Of a DNA stretch of 64,000 bases, positions 7,745-15,814 are shown in pieces. The stretch spans positions 186,001 through 250,000 of the forward strand of contig NZ_LAJH01000011.1 of assembly GCF_001292625.1 (NCBI RefSeq), written 5' to 3'. The notes beneath the pieces were generated by a model. The model ran no database searches. It had not been told where the DNA came from and saw only the letters and a program-made list of their open reading frames with translations. How positions within the stretch are numbered: the stretch's first letter is position 1; each line of letters opens with the position of its first letter. Position numbers and translations under genes: made by a program. This stretch comes from Shimia sp. SK013 (lineage in GTDB: Bacteria > Pseudomonadota > Alphaproteobacteria > Rhodobacterales > Rhodobacteraceae).

Positions 7745-9565
7745 ATGTTGGACAATGCCATCGCCTCGATCGAAAACCTTCGGGTCGAGTTCCAAACAAA
7801 AGACGGACCTGTTGTCGGCGTCGAGGACGTGTCCTTTCAGGTTAACCCCGGCGAAACCGTATGTATTGTTGGGGAATCCGGCTCTGGTAAGTCGGTGTCC
7901 AGCCTTTCACTAATGCGCCTTGTGGAGTTCGGCGGTGGTGAAATTACAGGCGGTCGCCTGCTTTTTGATCGCAAAGACCTCGGCGAAACTGATCTGCGCT
8001 CAACCGACAAAGATTTGATGCGAACGATTCGCGGTAACGAGATCGGGATGATCTTTCAGGAACCAATGACCGCGCTCAATCCGGTGTTCACCGTTGGTAA
8101 ACAGCTTACAGAAGGGCTTCGGTTGCACAAAAAACTGTCAAAGTCTGAAGCAGAGGCCCGCGCCATCGAATTGTTGCGCGAAGTGCGCATTCCCGAACCG
8201 GAGCGGCGGCTGCACCAGTACCCGCACGAGCTGTCAGGTGGTATGCGCCAGCGGGTGGTGATCGCCATGGCGATGGCCTGTGAGCCGCGCCTGTTGATTG
8301 CGGACGAACCGACAACGGCGCTGGACGTGACAATTCAGGCTGAGATCCTTGCATTGATGGACCGGCTGAAGCGCGAAACCGGCACGGCGGTGATGTTTAT
8401 CACCCACGACATGGCAGTGGTTGCGCAGATGGCGGACCGGGTGGTGGTGATGTTCCGCGGCAATAAGGTCGAAGAGGGCACCGTCGAAGAGATCTTTGAA
8501 AACCCGCAGCATGATTACACCAAAGCGCTGCTGGCGGCGGTGCCGAAACTGGGTGAGATGACCGGAACGGATATTCCCAGCCCGATGAAATTGTTTGGCG
8601 ACGATACTCACAGCACCGATCCAATCCCCGGAACCAATGAACCCATCCTGACGGTGAAAAACCTCGTCACACGTTTCCCTGTCAAAGGCGGCTTGATGCG
8701 GCGAACGGTGGCCAATGTGCACGCGGTCGAGGACATTTCCTTTACCGTCAACAAGGGCCAGACCCTGAGTCTCGTTGGCGAATCCGGGTGCGGTAAGTCC
8801 ACGGCAGGACGGTCATTGCTGCGACTGGTAGAACCGACATCGGGGCATGTGGAGTTTGACGGGCAGGACATCATTTCCCTGAACCCCAAACAGATGCACA
8901 AGGCGCGTCAGGAGATGCAGATGATCTTTCAGGATCCGTTTGCGTCGCTGAACCCGCAGATGATGCTGATGGATCAGGTCAGCGAGCCGATGCGCAACTA
9001 TGGCACCCATTCGGGCGTCGAACTGCAAAAGCGCGTTGAGATGTTGTTTGATCGGGTTGAGTTGCCGCGCAGCTTTATGCGCCGCTATCCGCACGAATTG
9101 TCCGGCGGCCAACGTCAGCGGATTGCGATTGCGCGGGCGCTTGCGTTGAACCCGAAGCTGATCGTCTCGGACGAGGCGGTGTCGGCGCTTGATGTGTCGG
9201 TGCAGGCGCAGGTTTTGAACCTGATGATGGAATTGCAGGCCGAGCTTGGTATTTCTTATGTGTTCATCAGCCACGACATGGCTGTGGTCGAACGTGTCAG
9301 CCACTATGTCGGCGTGATGTATTTGGGTCGGATCGTCGAGATCGGCCCACGCCGCGCGGTGTTTGAAGACCCGCGCCACGCTTATACGCAGGCCTTGATG
9401 AAAGCGGTTCCGATTGCGGACCCGCGTCAGCGCAAATCGGAGAAAGACCTGAACTTCAAACCGATCCCGTCGCCGATCCATTCCGTGGATTATGAGGCCG
9501 CGCCGTCGCTTTACGAAGAAGTTGGTCCAGAGCATTTTGTTTTGACCACAGATAGCGGGTACTAA
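7745..9565 (+). CDS. Peptide ABC transporter, fused double ATP-binding protein (DppDF-like)
   Basis: Two ATP-binding domains in one 606-residue chain, equivalent to DppD+DppF. Domain 1 has Walker A GESGSGKS (residues 43-50), signature LSGGMRQR and Walker B/D-loop DEPTTALD. Domain 2 has [16 protein letters not shown] and DEAVSALD. Both are followed by the oligopeptide-family C-terminal extensions ([25 protein letters not shown]). The ATG at 7745 is preferred because GGGGAG lies about 9 bases upstream; a GTG 9 bases earlier is too close to that site. It is transcribed away from the binding protein and permeases, and ends 3 bases before the ArgE-like gene. Confidence 0.92.
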   Translation: MLDNAIASIENLRVEFQTKDGPVVGVEDVSFQVNPGETVCIVGESGSGKSVSSLSLMRLVEFGGGEITGGRLLFDRKDLGETDLRSTDKDLMRTIRGNEIGMIFQEPMTALNPVFTVGKQLTEGLRLHKKLSKSEAEARAIELLREVRIPEPERRLHQYPHELSGGMRQRVVIAMAMACEPRLLIADEPTTALDVTIQAEILALMDRLKRETGTAVMFITHDMAVVAQMADRVVVMFRGNKVEEGTVEEIFENPQHDYTKALLAAVPKLGEMTGTDIPSPMKLFGDDTHSTDPIPGTNEPILTVKNLVTRFPVKGGLMRRTVANVHAVEDISFTVNKGQTLSLVGESGCGKSTAGRSLLRLVEPTSGHVEFDGQDIISLNPKQMHKARQEMQMIFQDPFASLNPQMMLMDQVSEPMRNYGTHSGVELQKRVEMLFDRVELPRSFMRRYPHELSGGQRQRIAIARALALNPKLIVSDEAVSALDVSVQAQVLNLMMELQAELGISYVFISHDMAVVERVSHYVGVMYLGRIVEIGPRRAVFEDPRHAYTQALMKAVPIADPRQRKSEKDLNFKPIPSPIHSVDYEAAPSLYEEVGPEHFVLTTDSGY

Positions 9566-9568
9566 ATC

Positions 9569-10735
9569 ATGACAGAGCGCCTCAGCCCCCGCGCAATTCT
9601 GGACAAACTGGTGTCGTTTCCAACGGTGAGCCACGACACCAACCTGCCGCTGATTGACTGGGTTGAAGGTTATCTCGCCAGCCACGGCATCGACGCCTTT
9701 CGCCATCCGCATGAAACCGACCCCGCCAAGGCAGCATTGTTTGCACATGTGGGGCCACCGGTTGAGGGTGCTGTTGTGTTGTCCGGCCATACGGACGTGG
9801 TGCCGGTTGAGGGCCAGCCTTGGTCGACCGATCCGTTTGAGGTGGTCGAAAAAGACGGCAAACTTTATGGACGCGGCACTTGTGACATGAAGGGGTTTGA
9901 CGCTCTGGCAATCTGGGCAATGGTCGAAGGACATTACGCGGATTTGGCGCGACCCTTGCAGATTGCGCTGAGCTATGACGAGGAAGTCGGCTGTACCGGC
10001 GCAGCGCCGCTGATTGAGGCCATGGCCAAGGTTTTGCCCAAAGGCCGCGCCACCATTGTGGGCGAACCGTCGATGATGGGGGCCGTGACCGGCCACAAAG
10101 GTGGCACCGGTTTCATGGTGCATATGCGTGGCTTTGAGGTGCACAGCTCGCTGATGCACACGGGTGTGAACGCGATCATGTATGGTGCCAAGTTGATCGA
10201 ATGGGCCAATGAGATGAACGTCGAGAACCGCGCCAAAACGCCGGATGCGGTGGACGCAACGTTTGAGCCGCCTTGGACGACAGTGCATGTCGGCGTGATC
10301 GAAGGCGGCACAGCGCACAACATCACCGCGCTGGATTGCCGGTTCGGGCTGGATTTCCGGTTTGTCCCGGGAGAAAGCAGTGACGATTGGGTGGTGCGGT
10401 TCAAAGCCAAGGTGGCCGAAGTCGAAGCCGAGATGCAGGCGGTTGTGCCAGAAACCCGCATTGATCTGGAAGAGATGTTTTACGTGCCGGCCCTGATGCC
10501 GGAAGAGGCAGGAGAGGCCGAAGCTTTGGTGCGGCGCATTACCGGCGACAACGCACCACGCGTGGTCAGCTATGGCACCGAAGGCGGGCATTTTCAGGAC
10601 GGCGGATATTCCACGCTGATCTGTGGTCCCGGCGACATTGCCCAGGCACACCAGCCGGATGAATTCCTGACTGTGGCGCAGTTTCAGGCCGGTGAGCGGT
10701 TTATGCGCGATTTGCTGGTGGAACTGGCGGGATGA
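9569..10735 (+). CDS. ArgE-like acetylornithine deacetylase / M20 peptidase
   Basis: A 388-residue zinc hydrolase of the M20A (ArgE/DapE) type that removes an N-acyl group or cleaves a small peptide. Visible metal and catalytic motifs are SGHTDVVPVEG (His, Asp), GRGTCDMKG (Asp), YDEEVGCTG (Glu-Glu) and the C-terminal AQAHQPDE (His). The dimerisation domain sits at about 175-285 (GHKGGTGFMVHMRG, EVHSSLMHTGVNAI). No arginine-synthesis gene is nearby. Together with the transporter and FAD oxidoreductase this suggests a catabolic role on imported N-acylated amino acids or peptides rather than arginine synthesis. It overlaps the next gene by 4 bases (10732-10735). Confidence 0.88.
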   Translation: MTERLSPRAILDKLVSFPTVSHDTNLPLIDWVEGYLASHGIDAFRHPHETDPAKAALFAHVGPPVEGAVVLSGHTDVVPVEGQPWSTDPFEVVEKDGKLYGRGTCDMKGFDALAIWAMVEGHYADLARPLQIALSYDEEVGCTGAAPLIEAMAKVLPKGRATIVGEPSMMGAVTGHKGGTGFMVHMRGFEVHSSLMHTGVNAIMYGAKLIEWANEMNVENRAKTPDAVDATFEPPWTTVHVGVIEGGTAHNITALDCRFGLDFRFVPGESSDDWVVRFKAKVAEVEAEMQAVVPETRIDLEEMFYVPALMPEEAGEAEALVRRITGDNAPRVVSYGTEGGHFQDGGYSTLICGPGDIAQAHQPDEFLTVAQFQAGERFMRDLLVELAG

Positions 10736-12078
10736 TCGATTTTCCTTTGGGCGTGCACCTGCCGGTGGAACATGGCGGTGCGCTTCCAAAAGAAGCAGAT
10801 GTGGCAATTGTTGGTGGCGGCATCATTGGCGTGATGACCGCCTTTTTCCTTGCCAAGAAGGGCCTGCGACCGGTTGTGCTTGAAAAAGGCCGTGTGGCGG
10901 CGGAGCAGAGTTCACGCAACTGGGGCTGGATCCGGCAGCAAGGCCGCGACATGGCCGAATTGCCGATCATGATGGAGGCCCATCATCTTTGGAAAGACCT
11001 CGCACACGAGATTGGCGAGGACCTTGGTCTGCAAACCGTGGGCGTCTGCTATCTTGCTGAAACTCAGAAGGATCTGGCGGGGTACGAAGCCTGGTTGAAA
11101 GACGCGGCGCCAACAGGTTTGGACAGTCGGATGCTGTCCAGTGCGGAAGCGGGCGATGTGTTGCCCGGCGTGACCCGGAGTTTTGAGGGTGCGCTGATCA
11201 CGCCGTCCGACATGAAGGCAGAACCATGGATCGCTGTGCCAGCGCTGGCGCGGGCGGCGGTGCGGGCAGGGGCGGTGATCGTTGAAAACTGCGCGGTGCG
11301 CGGTTTGGACGTCCAAGCTGGCCGCGTCGCGGGCGTCGTCACCGAGCAAGGTGTGGTGAAAGCGCCCGAAGTCGTGGTCGCAGGTGGGGCGTGGTCGGCG
11401 CTGTTTTTGCGGCGCCATGGTGTGAACATTCCCCAATTGTCGGTGCAAGCGCCGGTGATCGCGACCGAGCCGCTGGCAGACTTGGCCATGCCCGCCACGG
11501 CGATGAGCGGGCTGGCATGGCGACGTCGATCGGATGGCGGGTTCACCCTTGTCCCCGGCGGTCGTCACCGGTTGCACATTGGGCCGGATGCGTTTCGTGC
11601 TTTGCCGAAATATGTGCCTCAGCTGCGTGCGGATTGGGCAGGGACACAGTTTTCTGCTGCGGCGCCGGCCGGTTATCCTGATGCTTGGGGCACGAAACGC
11701 CAATGGCAGATGGATGCAGAGAGTCCCTTTGAGCGGATGCGGGTTCTCAATCCCGCGCCGCCGAAAACACTGATTGAAGCCACGTTGACCAAATTTGGCG
11801 CGCTGTTTCCTGCGTTGGGTGCGCCAAAAATGCGGCGGGCGTGGTCGGGTATGATCGACACCATGCCCGATATCGTGCCGGTGGTGGACCGTGGTGACAC
11901 TTTGCCGGGATTAAGCATTTGCACCGGCATGTGTGGGCATGGATTTGGCATCGGCCCCGCCTTTGGCCGCGTTATGGCAGATCTGGTAAGTGGCGGAGAC
12001 GTCGGCCACGACCTAAGCCGCTTTCGGTTGGGCCGGTTTGCTGATGGGTCAAAAATCGAGCTTGGCCCGATCATTTGA
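10732..12078 (+). CDS. FAD-dependent amino-acid/amine oxidoreductase (DAO family)
   Basis: A 448-residue flavoprotein of the DAO (glycine oxidase / D-amino-acid dehydrogenase / sarcosine oxidase beta) superfamily. The dinucleotide-binding GGGIIG is at residues 28-33, followed by a family-typical N-terminal region (SSRNWGWIRQQGRD). The closing FAD contact is CTGMCGHGFGIGPAFG near the C-terminus. It oxidises the C-N bond of an amino acid or amine; the exact substrate is unknown. Its ATG overlaps the stop of the ArgE-like gene, implying coupled translation, so it may act on the deacylated product. Confidence 0.88.
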   Translation: MIDFPLGVHLPVEHGGALPKEADVAIVGGGIIGVMTAFFLAKKGLRPVVLEKGRVAAEQSSRNWGWIRQQGRDMAELPIMMEAHHLWKDLAHEIGEDLGLQTVGVCYLAETQKDLAGYEAWLKDAAPTGLDSRMLSSAEAGDVLPGVTRSFEGALITPSDMKAEPWIAVPALARAAVRAGAVIVENCAVRGLDVQAGRVAGVVTEQGVVKAPEVVVAGGAWSALFLRRHGVNIPQLSVQAPVIATEPLADLAMPATAMSGLAWRRRSDGGFTLVPGGRHRLHIGPDAFRALPKYVPQLRADWAGTQFSAAAPAGYPDAWGTKRQWQMDAESPFERMRVLNPAPPKTLIEATLTKFGALFPALGAPKMRRAWSGMIDTMPDIVPVVDRGDTLPGLSICTGMCGHGFGIGPAFGRVMADLVSGGDVGHDLSRFRLGRFADGSKIELGPII

Positions 12079-12142
12079 TGGCGCGCTGTGGCGGGCTTCG
12101 GCTGTCACGCTTAACCTGTGAATAATCTCCTCTTGCGCAACG

Positions 12143-12158
12143 CTGAATGATCGTTCAG
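12143..12158. promoter_or_regulatory. Near-perfect 16-bp palindrome upstream of the M20 array, possible operator
   Basis: CTGAATGATCGTTCAG has one mismatched pair. It lies 34 bases before the first amidohydrolase gene, inside the 113-base gap after the FAD oxidoreductase gene. Size and symmetry fit a dimeric repressor site; no regulator gene is adjacent. Confidence 0.45.
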
Positions 12159-12191
12159 TCTTGCGCCGAGCCACGCTAGGGGAGTTGCGCC

Positions 12192-13367
12192 ATGCCGATC
12201 AGAAACCGTTTAGCCGAGATGCATTCCGAGATCACAGGATGGCGCCGCCACCTGCACGAGAACCCGGAATTGATGTTTGATGTGCATGAAACAGCGGCAT
12301 TTGTGCAGGCGCGCCTTAAGGAATTTGGTGTGGATGAGATCACGCCTGGGATTGGACGTACCGGCGTCGTGGCCGTGATCAAAGGCAAAACCGACACCAA
12401 AGGCCGTGTGATTGGTCTGCGCGCAGACATGGACGCTTTGCCGATCCATGAGGCGACGGGGCTGGATTATGCCTCAACAACTGACGGCAAGATGCACGCC
12501 TGCGGGCATGACGGTCACACGTCGATTTTGCTGGGCGCGGCGCAATACCTGGCGGAGACCCGCAATTTTGATGGCACGGCGGTGCTGATCTTTCAGCCAG
12601 CCGAAGAGGGTGGCGGCGGTGGCCGCGAGATGTGCCGCGACGGGATGATGGATCGCTGGGGTGTTCATGAGGTCTATGGCCTGCACAACGCGCCGGGCAT
12701 GCCTGTGGGTACATTCGCCATCCGCCCCGGTGCGCTTTTGGCGTCGGCTGACGAGTTTGAAATTGTTGTCACCGGCAAAGGCGGCCATGCCGCAGAGCCG
12801 CAGGAAGCTGTGGACACGACCCTTGTGGCCGCCCAAATTCTTGTGTCTTTGCAAAGCATTGTCGCGCGGAACGTGAAACCCATCGAGCGGGTTGTCCTGA
12901 CGGTGGGCACGCTTGAGACCGACAGCAATGCGTCCAACGTAATTGCCCATCGGGTGCGTATGAAGGGCACGGTGCGCACGTTGGACAACAACAACCGCGC
13001 ATTGGTCGAGCAGCGCATTCGCGACGTCGCCACGCACACGGCACTGGCGTTTGGCGCCACGGCCGAGGTCACGTGGGAAGACGGCTATCCGGTCACGGTC
13101 AACCATGAGGCCGAAACTGCATTTGCGGTTGAAGCGGCGCAAGCCGTTGTTGGTGAGGCCAATGTTGAGCCCAACGTCGAGCCGATCATGCCGGCGGAGG
13201 ACTTTTCCTTTATGCTGGAAGAGCGGCCCGGGGCCTATATCTTCCTTGGCAACGGCGATAGCGCCCAATGCCATCACCCCGAATACAACTTCAACGACGA
13301 GGCCATTCCCGTTGGATGCAGCTGGTTCGCCGAGCTGATCGAGCGCCGGATGCCCGCCGTCGATTGA
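12192..13367 (+). CDS. M20 family amidohydrolase, copy 1 of 3
   Basis: A 391-residue amidohydrolase of the IAA-amino-acid / hippurate hydrolase (M20D) family, which cleaves the amide between an acyl group and an amino acid. Metal-binding motifs are intact: ACGHDGH (103-109), PAEEGGGGG (EEG at 138-140), GLHNAPG (His165) and CHHPEYNFNDEAIP near the C-terminus. The inserted dimerisation domain (GKGGHAAEPQEAVDTT) is at about 190-310. There is no signal peptide, so it acts in the cytoplasm on imported substrates. It is the first of three tandem paralogues and the most divergent, with a 34-base gap to copy 2. Confidence 0.9.
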   Translation: MPIRNRLAEMHSEITGWRRHLHENPELMFDVHETAAFVQARLKEFGVDEITPGIGRTGVVAVIKGKTDTKGRVIGLRADMDALPIHEATGLDYASTTDGKMHACGHDGHTSILLGAAQYLAETRNFDGTAVLIFQPAEEGGGGGREMCRDGMMDRWGVHEVYGLHNAPGMPVGTFAIRPGALLASADEFEIVVTGKGGHAAEPQEAVDTTLVAAQILVSLQSIVARNVKPIERVVLTVGTLETDSNASNVIAHRVRMKGTVRTLDNNNRALVEQRIRDVATHTALAFGATAEVTWEDGYPVTVNHEAETAFAVEAAQAVVGEANVEPNVEPIMPAEDFSFMLEERPGAYIFLGNGDSAQCHHPEYNFNDEAIPVGCSWFAELIERRMPAVD

Positions 13368-13401
13368 CCCAAAATAACGAGACGAACAGGAGAAATCCAA
13401 C

Positions 13402-14565
13402 ATGCCGGTCAAGAACCGCTTTGCCGAATTGCACGCCGAAATCACCGCATGGCGACGGGATATCCATGCCCACCCCGAGGTGCTGTATGAAACCCACCGC
13501 ACCAGCGCCTTGGTGGCCGAAAAGCTGAAGGAATTTGGTTGCGACGAGGTGGTGACCGGTATCGGTCGCACGGGGGTTGTGGGCATTATCAAAGGCAAAA
13601 CCGACACCAAAGGCAACGTAGTCGGGCTGCGCGCGGATATGGATGCGCTGCCGATGCAGGAGCAAACCGGGCTTGAATATGCCAGCGAAAACGAAGGCGC
13701 GATGCATGCCTGTGGGCACGATGGCCACACGGCGATGCTGTTGGGGGCCGCGAAGTACCTCAGCGAGACCCGCAACTTTGATGGCGCCGTCGCGTTGATC
13801 TTTCAGCCAGCCGAAGAGGGCGGCAACGGTGCGCTTGCAATGGTTGAAGATGGCATGATGGAGCGGTTCGGCATTCAGGAAGTTTACGGCATGCACAATG
13901 ACCCAGATCTGGAGATCGGGGCATTTGCCCTGCGCCGAGGGCCGATGTTGGCAGCTGTGGACTTTTTCACAATTGAGATCGAAGGCCGCGGCGGCCATGC
14001 CGCGATGCCGCAGCAGACGATTGATCCCACCATCATGGGCACGCAAATCCATTCGGCGCTGCAATCCATCGTCAGCCGCAATGTGGATCCCGTGGACCGC
14101 GCCGTGGTTTCGGTCACGAGTTTCCAGACCGGATCGGATGTCTTTAACGTGATTCCGCACACAGCGACGCTCAAAGGGACAGTGCGCACCTTTGCGCCGG
14201 ACACGCAGGACATGGTCCAAGCCCGTATGGCGGACGTGGTCGCAGGTGTTGCGGCGAGCTTTGGCGGCACCGCGACGCTGGATTACCAGCGCATCACGCC
14301 AGCAACCATCAACGCCGACGACCAAGCCGCCTTTGCCGAAGAGGTGGCCACCGCTGTGGCAGGGCAATGCAGCGAAGCTCCGCTGGTGATGGGCGGTGAA
14401 GACTTCTCCTACATGTTGCAAGCCCGCCCCGGAGCCTTCATCATGGTGGGCAATGGCGACAGCGCCGCGCTGCACCATCCGGAATACAACTTCAACGACG
14501 AAGCCATTCCATATGGGTCCAGCTATCTGTCTGAAGTGATCGAACGCCGCATGCCTGCGGCCTGA
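13402..14565 (+). CDS. M20 family amidohydrolase, copy 2 of 3
   Basis: A 387-residue paralogue with all metal ligands kept (ACGHDGH, PAEEGGNGA, GMHNDPD, LHHPEYNFNDEAIP). It shares 56 of the first 66 residues with copy 3. It differs around the active-site rim: GGNGALAMVEDG replaces the GGGGG...MCRDG/MCDDG form of the other two, and the dimerisation segment reads GRGGHAAMPQQTIDPT, closer to classical hippurate hydrolases. This suggests a different acyl or amino-acid preference. AGGAG precedes the ATG by 9 bases. Confidence 0.9.
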   Translation: MPVKNRFAELHAEITAWRRDIHAHPEVLYETHRTSALVAEKLKEFGCDEVVTGIGRTGVVGIIKGKTDTKGNVVGLRADMDALPMQEQTGLEYASENEGAMHACGHDGHTAMLLGAAKYLSETRNFDGAVALIFQPAEEGGNGALAMVEDGMMERFGIQEVYGMHNDPDLEIGAFALRRGPMLAAVDFFTIEIEGRGGHAAMPQQTIDPTIMGTQIHSALQSIVSRNVDPVDRAVVSVTSFQTGSDVFNVIPHTATLKGTVRTFAPDTQDMVQARMADVVAGVAASFGGTATLDYQRITPATINADDQAAFAEEVATAVAGQCSEAPLVMGGEDFSYMLQARPGAFIMVGNGDSAALHHPEYNFNDEAIPYGSSYLSEVIERRMPAA

Positions 14566-14590
14566 CCAATTATCCAAGTGAGGAACTACG

Positions 14591-15757
14591 ATGCCTACTA
14601 AGAACCGCTTTGCCGAATTGCAGGACGAAATCACCGCGTGGCGCCGCGACATTCACGAAAACCCCGAGATCCTGTTTGAAACCCACCGCACCAGCGCGTT
14701 GGTGGCGGAGAAACTCAAGGATTTCGGCTGTGACGAAATCGTCACCGGCATTGGCCGCACCGGCGTTGTTGGTGTGATCAAGGGTAAGGCCTCGGGCTCG
14801 GGCAAGGTGATTGGCTTGCGCGCCGATATGGACGCGCTGCCAATTCACGAGCAGACCGGGCTGGCGTATGCCTCAAAAACCGACGGCGCGATGCATGCCT
14901 GCGGCCATGATGGTCACACAGCGATGCTGTTAGGGGCCGCTAAATATCTAAGCGAGACCCGCAACTTTGACGGCACGGTCGTGGTGATCTTTCAGCCCGC
15001 CGAAGAAGGCGGCGGCGGCGGCAAAGAGATGTGCGATGACGGCATGATGGACCGCTGGGGCATTCAAGAAGTGTACGGGATGCACAACTGGCCTGGTATG
15101 CCGCTTGGTAGCTTTGCGATCCGCTCGGGCGCGTTTTTTGCTGCGACCGATCAGTTTGACATCCACTTTGAGGGTCGGGGCGGGCACGCGGCCAAGCCAC
15201 ATGATACTGTGGACACAACGGTGATGTCAGCACAGGCGGTGCTGGCGTTGCAGACCATTGCCAGCCGCAATGCGGATCCGATTGATCAGATCGTGGTTTC
15301 GGTCACCAGTTTTGAGACCAGCTCCAAGGCCTTTAACGTGATCCCACAGCGGGTGCATATCAAAGGTACCGTGCGCACCATGTCCAAAGAGATGCGCGAT
15401 TTGGCTGAACAGCGCATCGCCGGCATTTGCGAAGGCATTGCAGCAACCTTTGGTGGCACTGTTGCGGTGAAGTATCACCGCGGCTATCCGGTTATGGTCA
15501 ACACCGACGCACAGACCGAATTTGCAGCCGAGGTTGCCAAGTCGATCAGCGGTCAGTGTGAAGACGCGTCGCTGGTGATGGGCGGCGAAGACTTTGCTTT
15601 CATGCTCGAAGAGCGTCCCGGCGCCTATATTCTTGTGGGCAACGGCGAAGACGGCGCGATGGTGCACCATCCGGAATACAACTTTAACGACGAAGCCATT
15701 CCTGCGGGCTGTAGCTGGTGGGCCGAGATTGTCGAAAAGCGCATGCCAGCGGCATGA
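14591..15757 (+). CDS. M20 family amidohydrolase, copy 3 of 3
   Basis: A 388-residue member of the same family, 25 bases after copy 2. Metal motifs are present (ACGHDGH, PAEEGGGGG, GMHNWPG, VHHPEYNFNDEAIP). Its N-terminal third is almost the same as copy 2, while its GGGGGKEMCDDGMMDRWG stretch resembles copy 1. The mix could come from stepwise duplication or gene conversion. It is the last gene of the plus-strand block and is followed by a terminator hairpin. Confidence 0.9.
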   Translation: MPTKNRFAELQDEITAWRRDIHENPEILFETHRTSALVAEKLKDFGCDEIVTGIGRTGVVGVIKGKASGSGKVIGLRADMDALPIHEQTGLAYASKTDGAMHACGHDGHTAMLLGAAKYLSETRNFDGTVVVIFQPAEEGGGGGKEMCDDGMMDRWGIQEVYGMHNWPGMPLGSFAIRSGAFFAATDQFDIHFEGRGGHAAKPHDTVDTTVMSAQAVLALQTIASRNADPIDQIVVSVTSFETSSKAFNVIPQRVHIKGTVRTMSKEMRDLAEQRIAGICEGIAATFGGTVAVKYHRGYPVMVNTDAQTEFAAEVAKSISGQCEDASLVMGGEDFAFMLEERPGAYILVGNGEDGAMVHHPEYNFNDEAIPAGCSWWAEIVEKRMPAA

Positions 15758-15764
15758 ATTCAAA

Positions 15765-15805
15765 GGCCTCCTCCGCGCTTTGTGCGCGGGGAAGGCCCCC
15801 GTTTT
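15765..15805 (+). terminator. Terminator after the M20 array
   Basis: A long stem with internal mismatches (15765-15778 with 15784-15797, loop TTTGT) is followed by GTTTT. It lies 8 bases after the third amidohydrolase and before the convergent kinase gene. Confidence 0.6.
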
Positions 15806-15814
15806 GGGAGGATT

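Noticed and set aside
5761-7845. Very long antisense frame (694 codons) opposite the binding-protein gene
   Set aside because: It mirrors the codon bias of the real gene, lacks domains and is full of His/Arg/Val as expected for a shadow frame.
8813-10807. 664-codon antisense frame opposite the ATPase and ArgE-like genes
   Set aside because: His/Arg-rich composition with no motif; both genes on the other strand have complete catalytic motifs.
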